Shown in pieces: positions 18,809 to 27,484 of a stretch of DNA of 64,000 nucleotides. The DNA is from Shinella sp. SUS2 (lineage in GTDB: Bacteria; Pseudomonadota; Alphaproteobacteria; Rhizobiales; Rhizobiaceae). A program made the position numbers and the translations under genes. The number at the start of each line of letters is the position of its first letter. Position 1 is the stretch's first letter. The notes under the pieces were generated by a model that worked only from the letters and a program-made list of their open reading frames with translations, was not told the DNA's origin and ran no database searches. The stretch is from the NCBI RefSeq assembly GCF_001262505.1, contig NZ_KQ410740.1, forward strand, positions 1-64,000, written 5' to 3'.

Positions 18809-20242
18809 CTATGCCAGCGCCGGCAGGAGCTGATCGATGCTCTTCTTGGCGTCACCGTAGAACATACGGGTGTTGTCCTTGAAGAACAGCGGGTTCTCGA
18901 TGCCGGAATAGCCCGTGCCCTGGCCGCGCTTGGACACGAACACCTGCTTGGCCTTCCAGACCTCGAGGACCGGCATGCCCGATATCGGCGAGTTGGGATC
19001 CTCCTGGGCGGCCGGGTAGACGATGTCGTTGGAGCCAATGACGATCACGACATCCGTGTCCGGGAAGTCCTCGTTGATCTCGTCCATTTCCAGAACGATG
19101 TCGTAGGGCACCTTGGCTTCGGCAAGCAGCACGTTCATGTGGCCTGGCAGACGGCCGGCAACGGGATGGATGGCAAAGCGTACGGTCTTGCCGGCGGCTC
19201 GCAGCTTGCGCGTCAGTTCCGAGACCGACTGCTGGGCCTGCGCCACCGCCATGCCGTAGCCCGGCACGATAACGATGCTGTCAGCCTCGTTGAGCGCAGC
19301 GACCACGCCCTCGGCATCGATGGCGATCTGCTCGCCGGTGATCTCCATCGCCGGACCCGTCGCCGCACCAAAGCCGCCGAGGATGACGGAGACGAAGGAG
19401 CGGTTCATCGCCTTGCACATGATGTAGGAGAGGATCGCACCCGACGAGCCGACCAACGCGCCGGTGACGATCAAGAGATCGTTGCCGAGCGTGAAGCCGA
19501 TGGCGGCGGCGGCCCAGCCGGAATAGCTGTTCAGCATGGAAACGACCACCGGCATGTCGGCGCCGCCGATGCCCATGATCAGATGGTAACCGATGAAGAA
19601 GGCGGCGAGCGTCATCACGATGAGTGTCCACGCATCGGCACCTTGGACATAGAGCACGAGCAGGACGAGCGAGAGCAGCGCGGCACCAGCGTTGAGCACA
19701 TGGCCGCCCGGCAGTTTCCTGGCCTTGCCATCCACCTTTCCGGCCAGCTTGCCGAAGGCGACGACCGAGCCGGTGAAGGTGACCGCACCGATGAAGACAC
19801 CGAGGAACACCTCGGCCTTCATGATCGACAGCTCAACGGGTTCCTTGTGGGCGAGGATGGCTGCAAAACCCGTCAGTGCGGAGCGTCCGGCCTCGTCAAG
19901 GCTCGCGACATGCGCCGCCTCCAGATGCGCGTTGAAACCGATGAAGACGGCAGCGAGACCGACGAAAGAGTGCAGCGCCGCAACGAGCTGCGGCATTTCC
20001 GTCATCTGCACGCGGGAGGCGACGAAGGCGCCGAGCACCGCGCCGCCTGATATCATCAGCACGATGACGAACCAGTTGCCGACATCGGGTCCGAAGACCG
20101 TGGCGATGACGGCAAGGCCCATGCCCACAATGCCGTACCAGACGGCGCGCTTGGCGCTTTCCTGGCCGGAGAGCCCGCCGAGGGAGAGGATGAAGAGAAT
20201 GGCTGCCGCAATATACGCGGCCGAAACGATACCGATCGTCAT
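18809..20242 (-). CDS. pntB: NAD(P) transhydrogenase subunit beta
   Basis: A 477-residue integral membrane subunit of the proton-translocating transhydrogenase. N-terminal hydrophobic helices (to about residue 280) are followed by the NADP-binding domain III, with VPGYGMAVAQAQ (near 310), HPVAGRLPGHMNVLLAEA and the GSNDIVYPAA segment, ending in YGDAKKSIDQL. The enzyme couples proton flow to hydride transfer from NADH to NADP and thus supplies NADPH. It follows pntA by 19 bases and is cotranscribed with it. The ATG at 20242 was chosen because the receptor helix MTIGIVSAAYIAAAILF starts there. Confidence 0.96.
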   Translation of the reverse strand: MTIGIVSAAYIAAAILFILSLGGLSGQESAKRAVWYGIVGMGLAVIATVFGPDVGNWFVIVLMISGGAVLGAFVASRVQMTEMPQLVAALHSFVGLAAVFIGFNAHLEAAHVASLDEAGRSALTGFAAILAHKEPVELSIMKAEVFLGVFIGAVTFTGSVVAFGKLAGKVDGKARKLPGGHVLNAGAALLSLVLLVLYVQGADAWTLIVMTLAAFFIGYHLIMGIGGADMPVVVSMLNSYSGWAAAAIGFTLGNDLLIVTGALVGSSGAILSYIMCKAMNRSFVSVILGGFGAATGPAMEITGEQIAIDAEGVVAALNEADSIVIVPGYGMAVAQAQQSVSELTRKLRAAGKTVRFAIHPVAGRLPGHMNVLLAEAKVPYDIVLEMDEINEDFPDTDVVIVIGSNDIVYPAAQEDPNSPISGMPVLEVWKAKQVFVSKRGQGTGYSGIENPLFFKDNTRMFYGDAKKSIDQLLPALA

Positions 20243-20261
20243 GATGAGGACCCTTGCGCGA

Positions 20262-21842
20262 TCAGGATTTCTGGAACATGGCGAGCATGCGCCGGGTGAC
20301 GAGGAAGCCGCCGACAATGTTGATCGTGGCGATCAGTACGGACAACGCCGAAAGCACCACCACCAGCAGGCTGCCGGAGCCGATCTGCAGCAGCGCGCCA
20401 AGGATGATGATGCCCGAGACCGCGTTGGTAACGGCCATCAGCGGCGTGTGCAGCGAATGTGAGACGTTCCAGATGACCTGGAAGCCCACGAAGCAGGCGA
20501 GCACGAAGACGATGAAGTGGCTCATGAAGGCCGATGGTGCGAAGGCCCCGACGATGAGCAGCAGCGTCGTGCCGGCGACGAGCAGCGCAAGCTGGCTCTT
20601 CGTCTCGGCCTTGACGGCGGCGGTTTCGGCCGCGCGCTTTTCCTCCGGCGTTAGTTCCTTGACTTTTTCCTTCGGCTTCTGCGCAGCGATCGCCGCGATC
20701 TTCGGCGGCGGCGGCGGGAAGGTGATCGTGCCCTCGAAGGCAACGGTCGCCCCGCGGATGACATCGTCTTCCATGTTGTGGACGATCCTGCCGTCCTTGC
20801 CCGGCGTCAGGTCGGCCAGCATGTGGCGAATGTTGGTGGCATAGAGCGCCGAGGACTGCGCTGCCATGCGGCTCGGAAAGTCCGTGTAACCGATGACGGT
20901 GACACCGTTGTCCGAGACGATCTTCTGGTCAGCGACCGTCAGGTCGCAATTGCCGCCACGCTCGGCCGCAAGATCGACGACCACGGAGCCCGGCTTCATC
21001 GCAGCAACCATGTCGGCCAACCACAGTTTCGGCGCATCGCGGCCGGGTATCAGCGCCGTCGTGATGACGATGTCCACCTTCGGGGCTAGCTCACGGAACT
21101 TGGCAAGCTGCTTCTCGCGGAACTCCGGCGAGGACGGGGCGGCATAACCGCCGGTCGCCGCGCCGTCCTGCGCACCACCATCGAAGTCGAGATAGACGAA
21201 TTCCGCGCCCATACTCTCGATCTGTTCGGCCACTTCCGGGCGCACGTCGAAGGCATAGGTCTGCGCGCCAAGCGAGGTCGCAACACCGATCGCCGCAAGG
21301 CCCGCGACGCCCGCGCCGATGACAAGAACCTTGGCCGGTGGCACCTTGCCGGCGGCCGTGATCTGGCCGGTGAAGAAACGGCCGAAATTGTTGCCGGCCT
21401 CTATCACCGCGCGGTAGCCGGCGATGTTGGCCATCGACGACAGCGCATCCATCTTCTGGGCGCGCGAGATGCGTGGCACCATGTCCATGGCGATGACGTT
21501 TGCACCCTTCGCCCGGGCCTGATCCAGCAGTTCGCCGTTCTGGCCAGGATAGAAGAACGAGATCAGCGTCTGGCCCGCGGACAGAAGCTCGATCTCTCCG
21601 TTCAAAGGCGGACGGACCTTGACGATGACATCGCACGCCGCGACCAGCGCCGCCGCACTGTCGACCACCGTCACGCCCGCGGCGCGGTAGGCATCGTCCG
21701 ATAGACCTGCCCCAAGCCCCGCACCCGCTTCGACAAAACACGTATGCCCCAGCTTTGCCAGTTGAACCGCGCTATCGGGCGTCAGCGCAACGCGCAGCTC
21801 TCCAATGGCCAGCTCCTTGAGAGCTCCAACCTTCTGTCCCAT
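20262..21842 (-). CDS. pntA: NAD(P) transhydrogenase subunit alpha (full-length, unsplit)
   Basis: A 526-residue alpha subunit. The NAD-binding domain I (VGALKELAIGELRVALTP at the start, VLVIGAGVAGLAAIGVA near 168-184, then DVRPEVAEQIESMGAE) is joined through a Pro/Lys/Glu-rich linker (PPPPPKIAAIAAQKPKEK) to a C-terminal membrane domain with several helices. Many alphaproteobacteria carry this subunit split into two genes (pntAA/pntAB). Here it is fused, as in E. coli. The start at 21842 is set by the domain start and a GGAAAG site. Confidence 0.96.
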   Translation of the reverse strand: MGQKVGALKELAIGELRVALTPDSAVQLAKLGHTCFVEAGAGLGAGLSDDAYRAAGVTVVDSAAALVAACDVIVKVRPPLNGEIELLSAGQTLISFFYPGQNGELLDQARAKGANVIAMDMVPRISRAQKMDALSSMANIAGYRAVIEAGNNFGRFFTGQITAAGKVPPAKVLVIGAGVAGLAAIGVATSLGAQTYAFDVRPEVAEQIESMGAEFVYLDFDGGAQDGAATGGYAAPSSPEFREKQLAKFRELAPKVDIVITTALIPGRDAPKLWLADMVAAMKPGSVVVDLAAERGGNCDLTVADQKIVSDNGVTVIGYTDFPSRMAAQSSALYATNIRHMLADLTPGKDGRIVHNMEDDVIRGATVAFEGTITFPPPPPKIAAIAAQKPKEKVKELTPEEKRAAETAAVKAETKSQLALLVAGTTLLLIVGAFAPSAFMSHFIVFVLACFVGFQVIWNVSHSLHTPLMAVTNAVSGIIILGALLQIGSGSLLVVVLSALSVLIATINIVGGFLVTRRMLAMFQKS

Positions 21843-22020
21843 TTCACTTTCCGGCAGGGCCGGCCCTCTGATGTACGCGTGTATTTCGAAAAATCGCCGA
21901 GAGGGGAACGCGCAGTGGAGACGTTCTCCCGCGATACGGCGTTCACCGGCGATGCTGCGACCCTGTGCGCGCGAAAACGCGGCACACAAGGTCACCGAGA
22001 CTTGCTCCTACCGGCGCGCC

Positions 22021-22821
22021 CTAGTGGGCGACCAGAATGCCCTTGGCCTCGAAGATATCGCGAATCTTGCGGACATAGCCGTGATAGTCCTTGTTCTCGT
22101 GTATCCGGCTCCACTGGCGGGGACGGGGCATATCGATGTTGAGATCAAGGTCGACGCGGCCCGGGCGAGGCGACATGACCAAAACGCGGTCCGCCAGGAA
22201 CACCGCCTCGTCGATGCCGTGTGTGATGAAGAGCACCGTGTTGCCGAGCCGCATCCACATCGACTGGAGATCCATGATCATCTGTTCGCGCGTCAGCGCA
22301 TCGAGCGCGCCGAACGGCTCGTCCATGAGCAGGAGGCCGGGCTCCTGGATCAGCGCACGGCAGATCGCCACGCGCTGGCGCATGCCGCCGGACAGTTCCG
22401 AGGGGTATTTGTTGCCGAACCCTTCGAGCCCCACCTGGGCCAGCAGTTCCTCTGCACGGCTGCGGTATCGCGCGACATCGAGCCGTTTGATCTCGATGGG
22501 CAGCAGGATGTTTTCAAGTACGGTGCGCCAATAGAGAAGAAGGTCGGACTGGAAGACGACACCGATCTTGGGATGCGGCTTGACGATGGTCTCCCCATCG
22601 ATGGCGATCGTACCAGTCGATGCGCCCGTCAGGCCAGCCAGCAGCGACAGAAGCGTGCTCTTGCCGCAGCCGCTCGGGCCGACCACGGCAACAAAGGTGC
22701 CGGGCTCGAATTTGAGGTCGATCTTTTCGAGCGCTACGACATCTTCGTCTTCACGCGTCTTGTAGATTTTCGAGAGCCGGGAGATGTCGACCGCCGCACC
22801 CGCCTGGACAATAGCATTCAT
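22021..22821 (-). CDS. ABC transporter ATP-binding protein, nitrate/sulfonate/taurine/pyrimidine class
   Basis: A 266-residue ATPase of the SsuB/TauB/ThiZ class: Walker A GPSGCGKST, Q-loop FQSDLLLYW, signature LSGGMRQR, Walker B LLLMDEPFGALD and H-loop FITHGIDEA (His followed by Gly, typical of this class). With the permease at 22872 and receptor at 23707 it forms an importer controlled by the operator at 24805-24840. Given the nearby pyrimidinase- and deaminase-like genes, a heterocyclic solute is likely. Confidence 0.93.
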   Translation of the reverse strand: MNAIVQAGAAVDISRLSKIYKTREDEDVVALEKIDLKFEPGTFVAVVGPSGCGKSTLLSLLAGLTGASTGTIAIDGETIVKPHPKIGVVFQSDLLLYWRTVLENILLPIEIKRLDVARYRSRAEELLAQVGLEGFGNKYPSELSGGMRQRVAICRALIQEPGLLLMDEPFGALDALTREQMIMDLQSMWMRLGNTVLFITHGIDEAVFLADRVLVMSPRPGRVDLDLNIDMPRPRQWSRIHENKDYHGYVRKIRDIFEAKGILVAH

Positions 22822-22871
22822 GGGACTACCTCACTGAATCTTCTTTACTTCGGACCGCCCAGAGGGTGGCC

Positions 22872-23699
22872 CTACTTGGTGTCGCGCTTGTAGGTGACGC
22901 GGCTTTCGACGAAATCGATGACGAAATAGAGCATCACGCCCAGGCCGGAGATGGCAACGACAGTCGCGAAATTCAGCGTGGTATCGAACAGCGAATTGGC
23001 CTGGAGCTGCAGGTAGCCGAGGCCGCGTTCGGCGGCGACGTATTCGCCGATGACCGCCCCGATCACGGCAAGCGACACCGCCACCTTGAAGCCGCCGAAG
23101 ATGTTCGGCAGTGCCGCCGGCAGACGCACCTTGAAGAAAGTCTGCCATTCGCTGGCGCCCATGGAGCGGACGAGGTTGACGAGGTTTTTGTCCAGCGCCT
23201 GGAGCCCCACCACCGTCGAGATGACGATAGGAAAGAAGGAGATCAGAAAGGCGAGCGTGATCTTCGGGGCCCAGCCATAACCCAGATACAGCACCAGCAG
23301 TGGCGCCAGCGCCACCTTCGGCACGGTCTGAAGCGCGACCAGGATCGGATAGATGGCACGCTCGAATGCGCGCGAGTAGAAGATCGCGAGCGCCAGAGGA
23401 ATGCCGACGAGCACGCCCATCGCAAATCCGGAAACGACTTCGAACAGGGTCACGTAGGCATGGCTGGCGAGCAGAGGAAGCTCGTTGACGATACGCGTCG
23501 CAATTGCCACCGGCGTCGGCAGGACGAATTCCGAAAGTCCGGAAAGCGGAACCAGGATCTGCCAGGCCGCAAGCAATACGGTTGCGAGAATGATCGCCGA
23601 ATAGCGTTCAAGCCACGACCCCCGCGATTTTTTCCTGCGCATGATCTTATCCTGTTTTGACTGGGCGCGATCGGCGCCGAATACATTCGTGCTCGCCAC
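22872..23699 (-). CDS. ABC transporter permease, nitrate/sulfonate/pyrimidine class
   Basis: A 275-residue permease with about six membrane segments and the family coupling region VNLVRSMGASEWQTFFKVRL (near 180-199). The GTG at 23699 lies 7 bases after the receptor's stop behind a GAGG site and would be translationally coupled. An ATG at 23642 (MRRKKSRG) behind AGGATAAG is a good alternative and would give 256 residues. Confidence 0.9.
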   Translation of the reverse strand: MASTNVFGADRAQSKQDKIMRRKKSRGSWLERYSAIILATVLLAAWQILVPLSGLSEFVLPTPVAIATRIVNELPLLASHAYVTLFEVVSGFAMGVLVGIPLALAIFYSRAFERAIYPILVALQTVPKVALAPLLVLYLGYGWAPKITLAFLISFFPIVISTVVGLQALDKNLVNLVRSMGASEWQTFFKVRLPAALPNIFGGFKVAVSLAVIGAVIGEYVAAERGLGYLQLQANSLFDTTLNFATVVAISGLGVMLYFVIDFVESRVTYKRDTK

Positions 23700-23706
23700 C
23701 TTAGCC

Positions 23707-24702
23707 TCACTGCGTCAGAAGTTCGTTGGTAAAGAAGGTCGATGCCGGCTTGGGATCGCCGATCTCCTCGGTGCTGCCGACGAGTTTCAGCGCATCGCCG
23801 ATTGCCTTCTCGTCGACCCAGCCGACGGGCGTGCCGCTCGACGGTGCGTGGATCGATGCCGATGTCGCCTCGATCTGCCGCTGGACGACCTTGTCCGAGG
23901 GGCCGGCCTGCCAGACAGCCTTGAGGGCTGCGGTGGCCGCGGCCGGATCGCTCCGCGTCATCTCGATCGCCTTGGCATTGGCTGCAAGGAAGCTCTTCAG
24001 CGCTGTCGCCTTTTCGGCAATGCCGGCATCACTCGCCACCACCGCCATGCCGGGAATGGCAAGGCCGTATTCGGCCATGTCAAGCGTGGGGAAAGTCTGG
24101 CCGGTCTTGTCTTCGAGCACGGGCAGGTCGTTGGTCTTGTAGACGCTGACCACGTCAACCTGGCCCTGCAGGAACTGTGGGACGCGGGACTGGGAATCCA
24201 TCTGGACCTTCGAGACCTTGCTGCAATCCACCTGGTTGATTTCACAGAAGGCGTTGAGATAGGACGTGCCGGTCTCACCGACCGCATGCGCGATGGTCTT
24301 GCCTTCCAAGTCCTTCGGCGTCTTCACCGCCTTTTCTGCGTGCGAGATGAGCGCAATCGGCGACTCCGGCTGGTAGAGTGCGATGATCTTGACCGGCATC
24401 CCCTTCTGGATGGCGGAAATGGCAAAGATGCCCGGCAGGATGACAACATCCTCCTGGCCCTGGATCAGCGAACCAAGTGCTGCCTGCGAGCCGGCGCCTT
24501 CGCCAAGCTTGAGGGTGACACCAGCATCCTTGTAGATGCCTTTCTGTTCACCGAGATAGAAGAAACCGTACTCGCCCTTCAGCTTCCAGCTGAAGCGGAC
24601 CTTCACTTCCTCGGCCATTGCACCCTGGATGGCCACAAGCGTGGCGATAGCGGTCGTCGCGACGAGTGCGGCTCCGCGAATGACACGTCTGACATGCATC
24701 AT
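23707..24702 (-). CDS. ABC transporter substrate-binding protein, NMT1/THI5-like
   Basis: A 331-residue receptor of the NMT1/THI5-like (SsuA/ThiY/RutG-neighbour) class. It has a signal peptide (VRRVIRGAALVATTAIATLVA, cleavage after AMA) and class motifs such as WKLKGEYGFFYLGEQKGIYKDAGV, LGSLIQGQEDVVI, then PKDLEGKTIAHAVG. Relatives bind hydroxymethylpyrimidine precursors, riboflavin, nitrate, sulfonates or other small organics. The start at 24702 follows GGAGG with 6-base spacing. It is the first gene behind the operator/promoter at 24805-24840. Confidence 0.92.
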   Translation of the reverse strand: MMHVRRVIRGAALVATTAIATLVAIQGAMAEEVKVRFSWKLKGEYGFFYLGEQKGIYKDAGVTLKLGEGAGSQAALGSLIQGQEDVVILPGIFAISAIQKGMPVKIIALYQPESPIALISHAEKAVKTPKDLEGKTIAHAVGETGTSYLNAFCEINQVDCSKVSKVQMDSQSRVPQFLQGQVDVVSVYKTNDLPVLEDKTGQTFPTLDMAEYGLAIPGMAVVASDAGIAEKATALKSFLAANAKAIEMTRSDPAAATAALKAVWQAGPSDKVVQRQIEATSASIHAPSSGTPVGWVDEKAIGDALKLVGSTEEIGDPKPASTFFTNELLTQ

Positions 24703-25034
24703 TTCACTCCTCCCTAGCGGACGCCCGCTGGCGCCCTGTTGGCTTCCTGCCTCATTCATTCCCCAGGAACTGAGCCAGGGCCTCCTACCCATTTGCTCAA
24801 TTCTTGATCTCATAGTGTGATCACACATTGGGATTGTCAAGTAAAGAATCTGCGAGAAATCGCATGATGCTCCCGATGAGGCACACGCACGGGCGGCAGC
24901 CTCGCATATCCTTCAATATACGGAAATCGCTTGGAAATTTTAACCGAACGTCGCCATCACCACCCTCCGTTGCGGGAGTGTGATGCATGTTGCCGGCCTC
25001 CGCCAGCGGGACCTCCACGAGGCCATTTTTCACG
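24703..25034. other. Intergenic region between importer operon and G3E GTPase gene
   Basis: These 332 bases contain promoter/operator A and, to its right, about 190 bases between that promoter and the end of the GTPase gene (25035). No gene or terminator is evident in the remainder. Confidence 0.5.
24805..24840 (-). promoter_or_regulatory. Promoter and paired-TGATCA operator A (transporter operon)
   Basis: On the minus strand a perfect -35 TTGACA (24835-24840), a 17-bp spacer and -10 CACTAT (24812-24817) drive the importer genes. Half-sites TGATCA (24818-24823) and AGATCA (24805-24810) are 13 bp apart. The first is inside the perfect 12-bp palindrome GTGTGATCACAC (24815-24826). They overlap the spacer and -10, as expected for a repressor. 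The same arrangement recurs at 27350, 34215 and 38690. Confidence 0.8.
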
Positions 25035-26033
25035 TCAGGATGTCGAGGCGAAAATGCTCGACAACGCGTTCTCAATGGCCGAACGGCTGAGATCCCTGGC
25101 TATGAACACCAGCCATCCGCCCGAAACGCCATCCGGCCAGCGTGGCAGATATTCGGGCGGGTAGACGACGTGCTGGACCCCGTGAATGACCACGGGGCGA
25201 GGATCGCCCGCGACGGACAAGAGGCCCTTGACCCGCAGAATGGACTGACCGCGACTGGCGAGCAACAATTCCAGCCAATCGACGAAGGCCGGCCAATCCA
25301 CGGCAGCCGCGACGTCGACGACGAAGGTCTCGACGCCGGCACTGTGTCGGCCGTAAAGTAGCTGGTCGGAAACGTCGAGATAACGTGGGCGTTCGTCCCC
25401 CGCCCTCTCGAAAAGCGCGCCGGCGCCCGGCATCTTCGCCTTGCTGGAAACGAGTTGGCCGACCGTCGGATTGATCGCAGCGATATCATTGCGGAGCGCA
25501 TCGAGCCGCCAGGGCTCGGCGAGATCGGACTTCGTCACCACGACGCGATCGGCCAGCGCCACCTGCTGGACGGCTTCGGCGAAGCGGGCGATCGTGCCTG
25601 CGCCACCGACCCCATCGACCGTAGAAACGATCGTGCCTGCACGGTAGCCACGCCGCAACCGCAGGTCACTCATCACCGCCTGCATGATCGGCGCAGGATC
25701 GGCAAGCCCCGTCGTCTCGACGACGACGCGGCGAAATGGCTCCACCTCCCCACGGCGCACCATCTCGAACATATCGGCAAGCGTCGAGACCAGATCGTCC
25801 CGTACGGCGCAGCACAGACAGCCCGAGGACAAGAGCACGGCATCTTCCGACACTTCGCGCACCAGGAGGTGATCAAGGCCGACCTCGCCGAACTCATTGA
25901 TCACGACGGCGGTATCGGCGAAATCCGGTTCGCCCAGCAGATGGCGAAGAAAGGTGGTCTTGCCGCTGCCGAGAAAGCCCGTCAGGACATGCACGGGAAT
26001 GCGATCATCCTGGGCGGAGGCAGCGGGTTGCAT
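25035..26033 (-). CDS. CobW/G3E-family GTPase (COG0523), putative metal chaperone
   Basis: A 332-residue G3E GTPase: P-loop GFLGSGKTT (near residue 19), metal-binding GCLCC (CXCC, near 70), ETTGLADP, base-recognition TKSD and a C-terminal CobW_C domain (SILRVKGLL, then VVIHGVQHVVYPP). Family members insert or traffic Zn, Co or Fe. Related proteins accompany nitrile hydratase. It starts 2 bases after the RidA gene and lies in a locus with several metal-dependent amidohydrolases, which makes one of these the likely client. The client itself is inferred. Confidence 0.92.
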   Translation of the reverse strand: MQPAASAQDDRIPVHVLTGFLGSGKTTFLRHLLGEPDFADTAVVINEFGEVGLDHLLVREVSEDAVLLSSGCLCCAVRDDLVSTLADMFEMVRRGEVEPFRRVVVETTGLADPAPIMQAVMSDLRLRRGYRAGTIVSTVDGVGGAGTIARFAEAVQQVALADRVVVTKSDLAEPWRLDALRNDIAAINPTVGQLVSSKAKMPGAGALFERAGDERPRYLDVSDQLLYGRHSAGVETFVVDVAAAVDWPAFVDWLELLLASRGQSILRVKGLLSVAGDPRPVVIHGVQHVVYPPEYLPRWPDGVSGGWLVFIARDLSRSAIENALSSIFASTS

Positions 26034-26035
26034 GG

Positions 26036-26503
26036 TCAGACCACCTCGAAGATCGCGTCGATCTCCACCGGCACATTGCGCGGCAGCGAATAACAGCCGA
26101 CGGCTGCGCGGGCATGGCGCCCCGCCTCACCGAAAACCTCGACCATCAGATCGGATGCGCCATTGATGACTTTCGGATGGTCCTTGAAATCCGGCTCGGC
26201 ATTGACGAATCCGCCCAGCCGGATCACGCCGACAACGCGATCAAGATCACCGTCCAGCGCCGCCTTGAGCTGGGCAAGAATGTTCACGGCGCACAGGCGC
26301 GCCGCCGCTTGGCCATCCTCGACCGAGAAGTCGGAACCAAGCTTGCCGGTGAACTTGTCCTTGCCACCCTCGCCCGGCACCTGGCCGGAAATATAGACCT
26401 GGCTGCCATGGCGGCGCGCCGGCACATAGTTGGCGAGCGGCGCCGTCGTCGCCGGCAGTACGATGCCCAGGCTTGCCAGTTTTTCGTCGATCTTCCCTAC
26501 CAC
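26036..26503 (-). CDS. RidA/YjgF/YER057c-family protein
   Basis: A 155-residue RidA-like protein of the longer subgroup (TdcF/UK114-like domain from about residue 25). It has VYISGQVPG near the start, GQAAARLCAVNILAQLKAAL, and the C-terminal RNVPVEIDAIFEVV carrying the conserved Arg and Glu. RidA proteins hydrolyse reactive enamines/imines. RutC is one in pyrimidine breakdown. The GTG at 26503 follows GGAGGA with good spacing, and no ATG in frame gives a sensible start. It lies between the GntR regulator (26527) and the GTPase gene. Confidence 0.9.
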   Translation of the reverse strand: MVGKIDEKLASLGIVLPATTAPLANYVPARRHGSQVYISGQVPGEGGKDKFTGKLGSDFSVEDGQAAARLCAVNILAQLKAALDGDLDRVVGVIRLGGFVNAEPDFKDHPKVINGASDLMVEVFGEAGRHARAAVGCYSLPRNVPVEIDAIFEVV

Positions 26504-26526
26504 GATGCGCTCCTCCCGGCAGTGTG

Positions 26527-27288
26527 TCAGTAGTCGAATTGCAGCTCCGGCCCATGCGCGAAGGGTAGCTCCAGCCCCTGCGGGCCGGCGACGCTCACCA
26601 GGGCCTTGCAGGTGGTGCGGATGTCGTGGACAATGCCCTTCTTGGCCGCCGCGGCGTTCTTGTCCTTCAGGGCCGCCAGAATGCTCTGGTGGTCCGATGC
26701 ATTCCACGGCATCGAGGGGATCAGCAGCGACATGTACATGGTCGGCCCGAACTGCAGCCACAACGACTCAATCAGCGGCATCAGGACCTCGCTGTCCGCC
26801 GCGTGGTAGAGCGTGAAGTGGAATTTCTGGTTGGATGAAAGGCAGTTCAGGATGTCGCGTTTTTCGATGGCCACCAGAAGCTGCTTGTTGATCGCTGACA
26901 GCTCGTCCGCCAATCCCGCTGGGGCCTTCTTTACGGCAAGCTCTGTCGCCATGCCCTCCAGCATCTCCCGGATCGTGAACAGCTCGGTCAGCTTTTCGGG
27001 CCGCAACCTCGGCACGCGGACCGAACCGCCCTTGGTCTCCTCCAGAGCGTTGGCGGCGACGAGACGGCTGAGCACTTCGCGCACCGGCATCGGGCTGGTG
27101 CCGAGCCCGACAGCCAGCTTGCGCAGGCTCATCACCTGCCCCGGCAGGAAAGCGCCAACCATGAGGCCGCGGCGCATGTAGCGAAGAACATGTTCATGGA
27201 CATGGCCGCGCGCCGGCTTTTCGGCAGCGTCGCTGTTGGCCTCGTTTTCCGGCTTCTTGATCGGCATCTTGTCTTCAGACTCCGTCAT
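26527..27288 (-). CDS. GntR-family (FCD-type) transcriptional regulator
   Basis: A 253-residue regulator with an N-terminal winged helix (about 25-95: LRKLAVGLGTSPMPVREVLS is the recognition region) and an FCD-type ligand domain with the metal-ligand pattern (Asp in RDILN, then HFTLYH and a late His). It is divergent from the amidohydrolase at 27485 across operator B, and is the natural candidate to bind all four paired-TGATCA sites. The start is uncertain: ATG 27288 is used, but 27267 and a TTG at 27336 are open. Linkage of this protein to the operator is inferred from position and operator geometry. Confidence 0.9.
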   Translation of the reverse strand: MTESEDKMPIKKPENEANSDAAEKPARGHVHEHVLRYMRRGLMVGAFLPGQVMSLRKLAVGLGTSPMPVREVLSRLVAANALEETKGGSVRVPRLRPEKLTELFTIREMLEGMATELAVKKAPAGLADELSAINKQLLVAIEKRDILNCLSSNQKFHFTLYHAADSEVLMPLIESLWLQFGPTMYMSLLIPSMPWNASDHQSILAALKDKNAAAAKKGIVHDIRTTCKALVSVAGPQGLELPFAHGPELQFDY

Positions 27289-27349
27289 CTCGTCTAAAAT
27301 CTGCGATCCGCCCGAAGGCCAACCCCGCCACACCAACCCGTCTCAGGGA

Positions 27350-27386
27350 TTGACAGGTGGAATTTGTGATCTCACATTGTGATCAA
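27350..27386 (+). promoter_or_regulatory. Promoter and paired-TGATCA operator B (amidohydrolase / GntR)
   Basis: On the plus strand a -35 TTGACA (27350-27355), 17-bp spacer and -10 CACATT (27373-27378) point to the amidohydrolase at 27485. Half-sites TGATCT (27367-27372) and TGATCA (27380-27385) are 13 bp apart. The first sits in the near-palindrome TGTGATCTCACA (27365-27376). It lies in the divergent gap and may also autoregulate the GntR gene. Confidence 0.8.
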
Positions 27387-27484
27387 TAAACGACTTTTCA
27401 TCAGACGGCAACCGTTAACTGTCCGACCATTCGACAGACGCCGCGGAGGAAAAGTCGTCTGACACTCCAATGGGAGAATGAGAC

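Noticed and set aside
24815..24826. CRP/FNR-type site (TGTGATCACA)
   Set aside because: The spacing between TGTGA and TCACA is absent or two bases, not six, and all four sites share a 13-bp repeat of TGATCA half-sites near a GntR gene, which fits that family better.
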